Shown one piece after another: positions 10,740 to 21,148 of a stretch of DNA of 64,000 nt. Source of the stretch: Tetrapyrgos nigripes (taxonomy: Eukaryota; Basidiomycota; Agaricomycetes; Agaricales; Campanellaceae). The notes under the pieces are model-generated. The model was not told where the DNA came from and searched no databases. It worked only from the letters and a program-made list of their open reading frames with translations. The number at the start of each line of letters is the position of its first letter. Positions within the stretch are counted from its first letter, which is position 1. Where the stretch lies: NCBI GenBank assembly GCA_013368315.1, contig JAACJM010000261.1, positions 48,264 through 112,263 on the forward strand, given 5' to 3'. The position numbers and the translations under genes were made by a program.

Positions 10740-11862
10740 GTGCCAACTCCTGGGAGGTCAAAGCACCAATGTGGTTGATTGAACAGAAGTGGCCGAAGGT
10801 TGTAGAGAAGTTTTCCGGGACCAACAATAATTGGATGACAGCTCAGGATCTATGAACCCAGACTATGAATGTGTTCAATCATTTTGTGTACTGCTTCAGT
10901 GGACAAACACTAGTCTTTGCTGATTTGCAAGGTACAGGGTCTGTTACCACTGATATTGGCTGCTAATTCATTGTGATCTGTCACAGGTTCACCAGTGATG
11001 ATCAACAATCATTCAGGTCTCGAGTTGTTTGATGTTATGACCCATACAAACACCGGGTTAGTCCATTCACTGCTCTCCTGATATTTACATCCTGATCTCA
11101 TTGGCAGGACCTCTGGAATTGGCAACCTTGGTTTGGAAGGATTGCACTTTTTTGTGGATCAGCATATGTGCAGTGAAGTGTGCAACAATACCATGGTGGA
11201 TCTTGAAGCCTTTGAGATAGGCGCTCCTAGCGCTCCTGCTCCCACTTCCAAAGGTGATGACAATGTGGGACAATGGCTTGTTCAAGACCAGGGTGAGAAA
11301 GAAAGACACACTGCGGGCAAAGGCAGCTCTTTTCAATGAGAAGAGCCTGAGAAGATTCTGAGAAGATTTCAAATCCGCTCAATAAAAGATCACTGAGAAG
11401 AGTTTGAGAAGAATTGAAATCATCTCAAAATCTTCTCGACCCTGTACTCAACAAGAAGAGTGAGGGCAATCCTAAGGAATCCTGGTAATCCAATAATAAG
11501 AATGTAATTCAAAGTTGGCACATGGATGTCACGTGGCTGGCAGGATTCCTAGGATTCCTCAGGATTACTCTTGTTCTCCTTGTTATAATCTCAGACTCTT
11601 CTCATTGAGTACCAGGCCAGGAAGATTTTGAGATTATTTCAAGTCTTCTCAAACTCTTATCAGTGGTCTTTTTTTGAGTGGATGTCAAATATTCTCACAA
11701 TATTCTCAGGCTCTTTTCATTGATAAGAGCTACCTATGCCCGCAGTGACAGGATAGCGGAGGAGTGATCGAAAAATTGAGTGATCAGCAGAAGGTACAGG
11801 TCCAGGAGGGAGCCCAGCCCGAAAATAGAAATGGATATGCTGATCAGGAGAATTCGGACTAA
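10740..11862 (+). pseudogene. Alpha-kinase-type protein kinase, C-terminal part, interrupted by a MITE
   Basis: Exons joined by eye: 10740-10931, 10987-11056 and 11108 onward, with canonical short introns. The product contains FNHFVYCFSGQTLVFADLQG, LELFDVMTHT, then GIGNLGLEGLHFFVDQHMC. This order (DLQG, then G-x-G with a glycine-rich stretch, then a zinc-binding His and CxxxC) is that of the atypical alpha-kinase fold of eEF2 kinases and their many mushroom paralogues. An in-frame TGA at 10853-10855 (CGA expected) and a 439-bp MITE at 11309-11747 break it. Without the MITE and one copy of its 3-bp target duplication the frame continues for about 37 codons to TAA at 11860-11862. The N-terminal half of the kinase is not found. 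Confidence 0.75.
11309..11747. mobile_element. MITE with long terminal inverted repeats, 3-bp target duplication
   Basis: The left end CACTGCGGGCAAAGGCAGCT and the right end (reverse complement TCACTGCGGGCATAGGTAGC, from one base outside the element) begin arms of about 200 bp that pair along most of the 439-bp element, so a transcript would fold into a long hairpin. ACA is repeated at 11306-11308 and 11748-11750. There is no coding capacity. The 3-bp duplication and TIR layout suggest mobilisation by a PIF/Harbinger-like transposase, but the duplication is not the usual TWA, so the superfamily is open. Confidence 0.8.
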
Positions 11863-12588
11863 AGGGATTGGAAGTGAGAATGCATTCAACTGCATGCAGC
11901 TAGCTATTTAGCTACAGCTCGAAATGGTAGCAGCATTCAACGCGCTGCTGTATGTATACATATGTCATAAATAGATTTTCATTTTGCATACTTATGTCGG
12001 TATAGACTAATTGTTGCACTACAACTATTAAGCTAGGTGTAAAAGACTTGGAGACCAGGACGGAGTCCTCTGGACCTGGTCCCCAGAAAATCTGTCCCCC
12101 TCTAGCCATTCTATTTACAGCTCGAAGCTTCCAATAACCTAGAAACGATCTACTCGTGAATTGCTCCCAAACCTATCAGGCTTGGCGTCCCTTTGGCAGC
12201 GTGGTGCCCTGTACATGTTGAGGACACGTCGCTGACGTGTCTCAGTCACGTCATGTATCCACGTGCTGGTGAGGCCGTGGCGGTGCGGAACTGAGATTTG
12301 AAAGCGAGAGTGAAGCGTGCCGCTCTCGCCTACCGTACCCTGTAGATAATATTGCAACAGATGTGTGGGAAGCTATCGACAGCTTCAGACGTCTACACTC
12401 CGGTCCTCTTTTCCCGGCCTCCGTGTTGTATTTATGATGCCTGCGAAAAGACATGGGACTTCGTAGCATGAGAAAGAGCACACCGTTAAGTAGCCATGAG
12501 GCGATTTGTTGAGTCAGCAATAGGGTATACTTAGAGCAATAACTATATAACCTGAAAAGTCTGCCTCCCGAACGACATTCTTTCCACC
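11863..12588. other. Intergenic; esterase A promoter region
   Basis: From about 12345 the sequence is homologous to 31200-31793 upstream of esterase B, so the duplication carried the promoter. An AT-rich ctatataacc at 12543-12552, about 40 bases upstream of the ATG, is a candidate TATA element. No other gene is seen. Confidence 0.5.
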
Positions 12589-14867
12589 ATGACACTTGCT
12601 CACCTTCTGCTCATCTATGCGATTTCAATATCCACTTCCGTCTTTGCTTCAGATCCAAGCGTATCGATAGGAGAGGTCACGTTTGTAGGACGGCAAACTT
12701 CAGAGAACGTTGAATTTTTTGGAGGTGAGTAAACCAGCAGTCAAACGATAATTCGATATTTATACAAAAGGGGGGCCCGTATGCAGGTGTTCCTTTTGCA
12801 GAGCCTCCAATTGGTAACCTTCGACTCAGGCCACCTATCCTCACAGACTTCACATCTGCACAACACACAGTGATTAATGCGACACAATTTGGCCCCTCTT
12901 GTGTTCAGGCAGGAATTCCTGTCGACCAAGTATCCGAGGATTGCCTCAGTGTGAGTATATTTCGTCCAGCAAAACTCGGACTCGATGAGAGCAAGGGTGA
13001 CGGTCTACCGGTGATGATTTGGCTTTATGGAGGTGGATTCCTTGTCGGATCTTCTTCAATGTACGACGGAACACCACTAGTCAATCGTAGCGTTTTCAGG
13101 GTACGAAACACAAGTTCATAATCGTGTTTAAATGCATTTCTTACTCTACAGAACACGCCAACCATCTTCGTCGCTGCCAATTATCGCCTAGGACCGTTGG
13201 GATTTCCACGTGGAGACGACGTTGGACGGGAAACCGATGCTGGATCTCGTATTCTGAATCTTGGACTACAAGATAATATTGCAGCATTGCAGTGGGTCAA
13301 GAAACATATCGCTTCGTTCGGTGGCGATCCTTCAAAGGTGAGTAATTCCAGGAGGATGTTTTCGACCTCTTCTTTTCAACGACACATTGAAAGGTTACCG
13401 TGTTTGGTGAAAGCGCTGGGGCTCGCGCGATCGAAGTCTTACTGTTGAGCGGCAAGATACAAGGTCTGGCAAGAGGGGCGGTAAGTGAACCACACATAGA
13501 CTCCTTCATGAACCTCCTTATCCCTGATTGGATATCTAGATCATGGAATCAACGGTCGGAAGGTCACACATATCTCCTACGTCTTCTACCGCAAACACCG
13601 TGTGGGATGATTTCATGGCAGCCCTACCTCAATGCGCGAATACGTCGATGACCGATGTACAGTGCATACGACATCTGAACACCTCGGAACTGATTGAAGG
13701 CTTCAATAATGGTCGTTTGTTCTTCAACACTTCAAGACCAAACTGGTTGCCTACTCTTGACGACGACATTATTCCTGGTTTTCCATCTACGCTAAAGCCT
13801 GACCATGGCGTACTGGAAGCTGTTATTGTTGGATGCAATCAAGATGAAGGTATGTAGCCTTGTCACCTAAGCATATTATCAATAAAATAACTCTAAATTC
13901 ATCGATGTATTCCTAGCAACGCTTTTTACGGACCAAAGCGTAAACTCAACACAAGCGATTAGTGATATGATTCTCGGATCGCCTCCATCTCCTCCAAACG
14001 CCTCACCATCCCAAAGAAAAGCCCAGCTTCAGGAGCTTCAGTACATCCTTGACGAGACGCTGACTTTATACCCAAACATTTCCTCCTTGGGATCTCCTTT
14101 CAACACCGGTAACGAAACATTTGGACTAGATCCAGAGTACAAACGTACTGCAGCCGCAGGTGAGTATCCTACGATCCTTCAAACACTTCTGTAGTGTTTG
14201 GAAGTTAACATCCTTGAATTTTGACCTGCAGCAACGGACATGGGATTCCACGCCGAGCGCCGATTCCACATCAATCATCAACTCATCCCAGCTGGAATTT
14301 CCACTTTCTCGTACGTCTTCACCGATCCAGATGCTGTACCTGTACAAGATTTCGTTACTGGGGCTCCTGTCCCTGGATCATTGGGAGGTAACTGCTTACA
14401 TTCTAAGTTTTTTCTCCATATCATATTTAAAGTTCTTTTGAAAGTAACACACTCCTCCGAGATTTTCTATGTCTTTGGAACGCTCGCTGAACGTCCTGAG
14501 GTGAAAAAAGTGACGCTGACCGCAGCCAAGCTCAGCGACATGATGATGGATTATTGGATTTCGTTCGCAAATACGCTGAATCCGAATGATGGTAAAGGCT
14601 CTACTCGTGAGTTGCAGTCTCCTCCAGTTCGAATGATAAAATCCTAAAAACATTTCATAAGGTCCAAACTGGCCGGAGTACACAGGTAATCGGCAGGTAA
14701 GTGTATGATATCGTTCTACTGTGAGTTCCAACCACTTACTAATAGAATAATACCACTACTAGGAACTGATGCAGCTAAACGGCCACAACACGACTGCTAT
14801 CAAAGATGATTTCCGCGAGAGACAAATCGCCTTTTTCAACCGGGATCCGGCGGTTTTCGGGCATTGA
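12589..14867 (+). CDS. Secreted type-B carboxylesterase/lipase, copy A
   Basis: Ten exons: 12589-12724, 12787-13100, 13152-13337, 13394-13480, 13540-13849, 13917-14159, 14232-14387, 14445-14606, 14662-14696, 14763-14867. All junctions are GT-AG and the frame closes at 577 aa. An N-terminal signal peptide (MTLAHLLLIYAISISTSVFA) is followed by an alpha/beta-hydrolase with the oxyanion motif YGGGF, the family motif SEDCLSVSIF, the nucleophile VFGESAGA, the catalytic Glu in NQDEG/A and the His in THSSEIFYVFG. The C-terminus is RPNWPEY ... DDFRERQ. Such enzymes hydrolyse ester bonds outside the cell (lipids, feruloyl or sterol esters); the substrate cannot be told from sequence. Length is normal for fungal carboxylesterase type B. 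It is almost identical to copy B at 31794-34070, introns included. Confidence 0.93.
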
Positions 14868-15753
14868 AAGAAAAGAGGGCAACATTATGCATATATCAAG
14901 TCAGATCTGTGTTAAATACTTGTGATGTACGATAGTCAAAAGAAAGTAAAATCGTCGCAGCACCCGAAGCCCCTATCGAAATAAAATAATGAGTTATCTC
15001 ATTTTTACCAGCAACTTGATGCCGTAACCTAGCAGCCCCTAATCGCCAGTATGTTGATTTCGCAGCTTGGTGGGGATCAATACATTAACCACCCTGAGAC
15101 GCGGCAATTTTGTAAAATACTAGGTTGTTCCTTAGTTAGCTTCATATAAAAAATGACGGTTATTCCTACGCTCACAACCAACTGCTTTTTATAAAAGCCC
15201 TGCCAAATATCCTAGGGCCAAGACAGAGACTCATATGACTGGTGCTTTGGACATCATCCTATGGACCAAGGTTCATCTCTCGGACTCCCTTCCGAACTCA
15301 GCTTTAGCATCGCAATCGGCTTGGACGGCCACTTTCCAAAACGAGTATCTCGTTAGTAGTTGCTACTTGCTTTAATTTTTATGTACATACGCCTATATGG
15401 ACTTGCTATCATTTTGTACATATCAGTTACATTATGGACTAATGAACTACAACGAAACACTATGCCCCAGCGTCGTCTTCAATCAGAGGTAGGCTACAGG
15501 ACCCAGGGGTATCAGGTTGTGGGTTCATCTGAGCGAGATAAGAGCGCGGGAAGGATAACCAAAACGCCGTTTACCGTTGACAGCTGCGAGCAGTGGGTAG
15601 GCGGTGCGAAAACAAGGATGCAAGAAAGAATAAAAATGTATCAGTTGGCACTAGTATGCATACACAAACTAAGATGAAAGTTACTCACCTATTAATCTCC
15701 CCTTCTTAGGCATCTCTTACACTCCTACTTCTTCAGCCCATACCTCTCCATCT
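14868..15753. other. Intergenic 3' of esterase A
   Basis: No gene is seen. It ends at the first copy of the hAT target duplication (CTCCATCT, 15746-15753). Confidence 0.5.
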
Positions 15754-16848
15754 TAGGGCACGGAAAGTTCGGTCCTGGACTTTGGTCCGGACTGAACTTC
15801 ACTGGACTGAACCTGAAGTCCGACTCAAAGTTCAGAAATCCTGAGAACTGGACCACAGGTTCGGTTCATGGTCCAATAAGCCATCGGAATTGGTGGACCG
15901 GTAAAGTTTGAAGCTGAGCAGTCCACATTTGGTAAGCAAGATTTCTTAAGGCACGTCAAATGTGTTTCTGTCTTCAACCGCCATGTGCGCTCTTCCTCAA
16001 TATCCAGTGAACCTGTCTGTTTTGCGCCCAGTTTCTGGGTAGGTTGGTACTGTACGGCGCTGGCATGTAGGGTTTCTGTTCCTCTACTAAGCCAAATATA
16101 TCATTTTGTGCCTATAATTTGTGGGTTTTTCATCAGCTTTTCAATCCAGGCAACGCCGCCAGCCAGTACTAGTATTGTTCGCTGAGTTACAAGCAATCGG
16201 TGGTGGGGCGTAAGTTTTCCAATCAATCAGTTCATAACGTGGTTCTGATTTTGAGTCCTAAAAGCATCATCAGTATTATCCGACACTTTCACGCATGGCG
16301 CGTGATTATCTCGCTATCCAGGGCTCTGGAACTCCGTCGGAGGGAGCATTCTCGAGTGCAGGCCTCACCGATCACAAGTGCCACAATGGACTGAAACCCG
16401 AAATGCTTGCAGCCATTCAGACTCTCAAAGCTGCTTACCGCAATGGACATCATATTTCCGCTCATCAACAAGCTGATGAGCATGTAGAAGACCTTCAAAA
16501 TTTTTTTGGAAGAATATTATTTTGGAGAGGATGAGGACAGTGAATCTGAGGGAGAGGAATCTAGTCTCATCCAGGTAGAGTAGTTGATAATATTGCCACT
16601 ACTTTACAGTAAGTATCTATTATTTCATGTATCTATCATAGCTACTGTTTACAATCATTTTCGGTTATATCAGGTGAGAGAGGGGTTCGGACGCGTCCGA
16701 ACTTTGCTTGAACTTGAACTGGACCGAAGTCCACTGGACTTGAAGTCCAGTCCAAAGTTCGAAAATTTTTCAAACTGGACGCAAAGTTCAGTCCGGCGTT
16801 CGAAAAATTTGTCTCTGAACCGGACTGAACCGGACTTTCCGCACCCTA
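15754..16848 (+). mobile_element. Non-autonomous hAT element with 8-bp target duplication
   Basis: The ends are TAGGGCACGGAAAGTTCGG on the left and, in reverse complement, TAGGGTGCGGAAAGTCCGG on the right. CTCCATCT is repeated perfectly at 15746-15753 and 16849-16856; an 8-bp duplication is the mark of hAT transposition. Many copies of GTCCGGAC/TCCAGT-like words lie within 150 bp of each end and look like sub-terminal transposase-binding sites. At 1095 bp it is too short for a full transposase and keeps only the C-terminal piece. Confidence 0.9.
16277..16534 (+). pseudogene. hAT transposase C-terminal dimerisation domain, remnant
   Basis: The frame reads YPTLSRMARDYLAIQGSGTP, then SEGAFSSAGLTDHKCHNGL and a following ALQ-type helix (AAIQTLKAAYRNGH). 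This is the conserved hAT dimerisation domain found at the end of fungal hAT transposases. The RNase H-like catalytic region and BED finger are absent, so the protein cannot transpose the element. It lies inside the hAT element and shares its direction. Confidence 0.85.
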
Positions 16849-17634
16849 CTCCATCTCCGAGTCTTCGCTCCCATAGCACGTCCGTCCTTGTCGGCTGTGC
16901 TGCAAACTTGGTATTACCAATGAAAAAAGTCTTCCATGAATACAAGTGTCCATCGTTGTCCGTGGTGGAAGCAGAAAAAGAGCAAAGTGGACAAGGAGTG
17001 GATGGCCAAGAGTTGCGCTGGTGGTTTGGGCGGTTTGATGACGTGTTGGCGTCGGAGTTACAATTACGGACGAGTTTTCATCGAACAACCCTCCAATCAA
17101 CCTCCAATTTGCAGTATTACACACATACATGTCTAGTGGTTACAGCTGAGACACCTCTGTATTCACAACAGGTGGTTTCTGACTCTCAAAATCAGCTGAG
17201 AAGGCCAAAACGCGCAAAGTGAATAAAAGTCAAACCCTTCACAATAATTCGCACGCTCTTTCTGGGTGCTTACAGACGCATCCCGGTCTCTGTCTCGCCT
17301 CGCGTTGGATCAAATTAGCCCATTTCACCTTGGAGAGGCTCCGGATAGCATTCAACAATGTAACTGTACTTCATTGATATTTCTTGCGCCACACAATGAG
17401 GAGCACACAGTATATTTGCTTATAGATAGAAAACTGTCATAAAATGGTCAATTTGGGGCACTCGTCTTGGATTAGGGTATCATGTGGTACTCTTAAAATA
17501 CCCATAAAATGCAGAGATGTTTAAAGTAGCATATAAATCAGTATTTAAAAGCCACCCAGCCATATTACGGCCACCTGAAATTGGTAGAGCGTTAAAAGTA
17601 CTTGAGATGCAAAAACTTCCAAAAAAGCGGTGAG
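16849..17634. other. Intergenic
   Basis: No gene recognised. Short open frames at 16846-17222 in three frames overlap and show no family motif. Confidence 0.4.
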
Positions 17635-18524
17635 AATTTACCGTGTCGGTCTGGCGTGCCAGTGGCGGGTCGCCGTGTCATTCACACGATTTGCCGACGG
17701 ACTTTAGGAGTGTTCCCGTATCTCGGCTATCCATCCACTTTCGATGTCGTTTTCGGTTCACTCTTTTTGGCAGGGAATTCTGGTATGTTTGAGTGTTAAT
17801 GTCACGCTGGTGTTATCTCAGAATATATAGCATGTTTCTGCTACACTATAAGGCTTCAAAATGCACATACATATGTATGAAAATGAACTTGTTTCCGTGC
17901 AGAGCCGATTTGCTCCATTTGGTTTGTGGGGTAGGTTTTCCTCGAGTTTGCTGCTTGTAGCTTCCCACTCAGTGCTTTTTGTGAGGGAATTATCTCGGCA
18001 TGAATTATTTGTATGGATGTAATGAGTTTGGGTCTACCACCACATCAACAGAGCTCATAATAAGTTGGAAAAGGTTAAGAAATGTCTTATGTACTTTGGC
18101 TTGGCGGCACGTTGGGCGACACGTCGCTGGCACGCCAGGCGGCACGTCGGTACATATGATTGGCGTGCCTCCCCGATAGATCTGCGTGCCAGTCCTCAAC
18201 CGACTCGCCCATCAAACAAGTCAAAGCTCTTCAAAGCTTCAGTCATTTAGAGTCAAAATGGGTTTTGACTGAGGCTACAGGCCTCTGGATGAGTACCCTT
18301 GATATTCTAGTTGAATCTCCTTTGCAGATACTTATGTTTACTCTGTCTGGATATTCAGACATTGCCGGTTCTTGCTCAAAATCAAGCTGTAACTCACATT
18401 TTGATAAGTGCTTACTTTAGATGGTTGTGTTTAGGTCTTTATAACTCAAAATAGTCATGGAATGACTTTGAAAACGACTTGGAATTTTTACTGATGGCAT
18501 GGCGACACACTGACACGGTAAATT
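17635..18524. repeat. Possible small inverted-repeat element
   Basis: AATTTACCGTGTCGGTCTGG at 17635 and the reverse complement of 18495-18524 (AATTTACCGTGTCAGTGTGT) form similar inverted ends about 890 bp apart. Inside, around 18101-18190, the word GGCACG/CGTGCC recurs in both directions. No target duplication abuts the ends, although ccaaaaaagcg occurs just outside both. This may be a decayed DNA transposon. Confidence 0.4.
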
Positions 18525-19495
18525 GTACATACCGCCAAAAAAGCGAACATATAAAGATACCAACGTATACATGACCTACTAGAACGTCCAGCGTACATTG
18601 GCACTTCGAATAAAGACCTTTTTTTTGAGTCATTAGACGTGTAATAATCTTATCTATTGGAGAAGGAGGATGTGGGCTACAGGAGGAGTCCGGGTTGCAA
18701 GTCAAACGCACAGACGGTGAACCGTATGTAAAGTAGTAAACCTAACCGTTCTCCAGAAACGGTAGACTAATGAGCAAACGATGAACAAAATAAAGTACTC
18801 ACCTAGTCGAGAACGTCGTCTTGAGTTAATTGAGTGAAAGCGTTTACCGTTCGTCGACGGAAACTTTAACTAACAGTCGCTTCGGACTGATGTAAGAAGA
18901 AGAGAAGAGAGAAGATAAAGATTCCATGTCCACTGACGCGAATTATAATACTACATGTGACCGGGAATTACTATACACGGAGTTACGCGTCGGGCTTGCT
19001 TCCAGTATCCAGAGTCAGGCTAACACCAAGACATATCCACCTCAATCAACGGTGGATGGCCCCCAACATCCCCGGAGAGCCTTCAGTGGGCTGAACTCTA
19101 TCAACTTTCCACTTGTCCTAGACGATCCTCCTGTAACAATGCATCGAGCGAATCAATTGGATGAGAAAAGGAATGAGGAAAGAGAAGAAAAGAACACTAA
19201 TTCTAGCCACGTCCCAAATACTGTTGACAGACTTCTTTCTCCCTTCAACCGGAAATGCGAGGGCCACGGTATGTTATCACCATAAAGCAATAAAGAAGTC
19301 GATAGCAAAGGAGAAATGGAGTCTTCGTGGGCTTAGTATCTGTTAACATCTTGCAATAGAAACCTAGAGGTAAGGGTCGTTCCACCTGCACGGCAGGTGG
19401 TAAGTCCACAGTGACCAAAACCACTGAGACCGACCTCGGACTCGGAGAAGAAAAGAAAAGAATCAGACAAATTGCGATAGACACACGATAACTGA
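18525..19495. other. Intergenic; no LTR identified
   Basis: A 3' LTR of the Gypsy element would be expected here, but I could not match any stretch to the region right of 26833. A plus-strand open frame at 18926-19285 has no recognisable motif. Confidence 0.4.
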
Positions 19496-20986
19496 TCAAA
19501 AGAAAGGCAAACCAGATTCTACTTCCCCACCACCATACATGAAACGTTCGGGAAAGGACATCTTCCGCGTTGAGCTCCAGTTGATCAGAGGTTTGAAATC
19601 ATAGACTCCTTTCTTATCTTCTTCAAGCTCTTCGTAGACAATAAGCGGCGCCCCAAAAGGATTGTCGTTTGTAGTGTAGTCGAAACGAGGCCTAGAGATA
19701 TCTCGTGGAAGATTAAAGTGCAGTTCGGAATGAAAATGGTAGACTCTGTGCAAAATGGGATGAAGAATAGGGTTCTTGAAGGGGAACGGAAACTTCATCT
19801 CGTACAGCCAGTCAATCCTCCGCTCCGCATCAAAAATCCAAAAGCGTTTGACCGAAGGGAAAGATTTGACCATAATACCAAACTTCTCCCGGTTCAAGTA
19901 CCATATGTCCCTTTTGTATCGCACAACTCTCGTCCTCGGATCATCTTCAACCGTCCACCAACAATTTAGAACCTCCTTCTTGAACACAAATCTATCGTCA
20001 GAAAACTCTTTTCTCGAACTACGCTCCTGAATGATACCCTCCTCTTCCCAAGAAACAAATCGTTTGAAGGTAGGAAATGAAAATGGAAAGTCTCCTTCCC
20101 CTCTATAACGGCTAGGGACAACACCCGTTAGCACAAACATCAACATCTCTTCCATTGACAAACGATTGTCCCGTGTCCACTTCCGCACCGTAAAGGGGAA
20201 AGTACGTTCCTCATCCGAACCGAGTAGACAATTGATCTCCCCATCATACTCGTATTTCATAGCAAAAGTAAAACGAACATCGTCAGTCAAAGGAACGGGA
20301 TCTATGAAAGACCCGAGCTCATGACTAGGAAGGATGATGGAGTCAAATCGTTCCCTACTTTCTCCTCCGAAATGCCAAGACGATTGATTAAGAGAATGAA
20401 ACCCACGAAAACGATAATGATTCAGTCTGTGAGGAGGAATGAATGGATGCATAACATTGAAGAGTTTCTCGTTCCACTCTCTCCCAGGAAGATCATGGGT
20501 AACAAGCTTATTCTTGTGGCACTCGTCACACTCCCCATAGGGACCATCATGTTCCACCCCACACTTCTCGCAAACAGGATCCTTCCATGTCAAAATAGGA
20601 TCATCAATAGAAACCCATCTCGCCCTGCCGGAAGACTCTCTCGTCAACACGGACTCCAGGAATCCCATCAGTATATCTGACCAACAAGCATGAGGAACCT
20701 CGTTAAGTGGGTAGTGCACCGAGTCAAAAGAAGAAGTCGTAACCAACGTATCCAGAGGCAGAGAAAGATAAGGAAAAGAGGAATAGGGATACGGCAGTTG
20801 AGATGAAGTAAAAAGGAAATCAGATTCTCCAAGCGCTATCATTTCAAAAGTGGGGAGACAAGAATTGCAAGTATAAGAAAAAGTATTGTCACAGAACATA
20901 CGTGGAATTAGGATCAACCTAGACCCCAAATCGTTGATGACCACAACGTTGTCATCGCCGATATAACGCAGTCTGTCTTGATCCAT
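19496..20986 (-). CDS. Uncharacterised 496-aa protein with zinc-ribbon-like Cys pairs, 3' of Gypsy pol
   Basis: Single open frame. I prefer the ATG at 20986 (MDQDRLRYIGDD) to the upstream one at 21070, because a good TATA element (21084-21093) lies only 14 bases before the latter. The protein is rich in Phe, Arg, Asp and Trp and has a Cys cluster CEKCGVEH ... GECDECH (two CxxC pairs about 12 residues apart), probably a zinc ribbon. I see no signal peptide after the preferred start, no membrane segment and no known catalytic motif. It lies on the same strand as Gypsy pol, 163 bases after the pol stop. Either it is a third ORF of this retroelement group or a cellular gene that happens to lie there. 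Its frame is intact although pol is broken. Confidence 0.6.
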   Translation of the reverse strand: MDQDRLRYIGDDNVVVINDLGSRLILIPRMFCDNTFSYTCNSCLPTFEMIALGESDFLFTSSQLPYPYSSFPYLSLPLDTLVTTSSFDSVHYPLNEVPHACWSDILMGFLESVLTRESSGRARWVSIDDPILTWKDPVCEKCGVEHDGPYGECDECHKNKLVTHDLPGREWNEKLFNVMHPFIPPHRLNHYRFRGFHSLNQSSWHFGGESRERFDSIILPSHELGSFIDPVPLTDDVRFTFAMKYEYDGEINCLLGSDEERTFPFTVRKWTRDNRLSMEEMLMFVLTGVVPSRYRGEGDFPFSFPTFKRFVSWEEEGIIQERSSRKEFSDDRFVFKKEVLNCWWTVEDDPRTRVVRYKRDIWYLNREKFGIMVKSFPSVKRFWIFDAERRIDWLYEMKFPFPFKNPILHPILHRVYHFHSELHFNLPRDISRPRFDYTTNDNPFGAPLIVYEELEEDKKGVYDFKPLINWSSTRKMSFPERFMYGGGEVESGLPFF

Positions 20987-21083
20987 GCTAATTTGCGCAG
21001 TTTGAAACAAGCGAGAGGGAAAGAAACGAGAAAAGAACAATGATAGAGAGGGAAAATCGACAAGGCACATTCCCAGACGGTCA

Positions 21084-21093
21084 TAAATATATA
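21084..21093 (-). promoter_or_regulatory. TATA-like element of the ORF at 19496-20986
   Basis: TATATATTTA on the minus strand, about 98 bases before the preferred ATG. It is followed by a strongly C/T-rich leader, which is usual just before fungal start sites. It suggests separate transcription rather than read-through from pol. Confidence 0.5.
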
Positions 21094-21148
21094 GAAAGAA
21101 AAAGGAAAACCCGAAACACCAATTTAAAAGAATTTGGGACTCATCTAG

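Noticed and set aside
18700..19490. 3' LTR of the Gypsy element
   Set aside because: No stretch could be matched to sequence right of the gag start, and no polypurine tract in the right place was seen.
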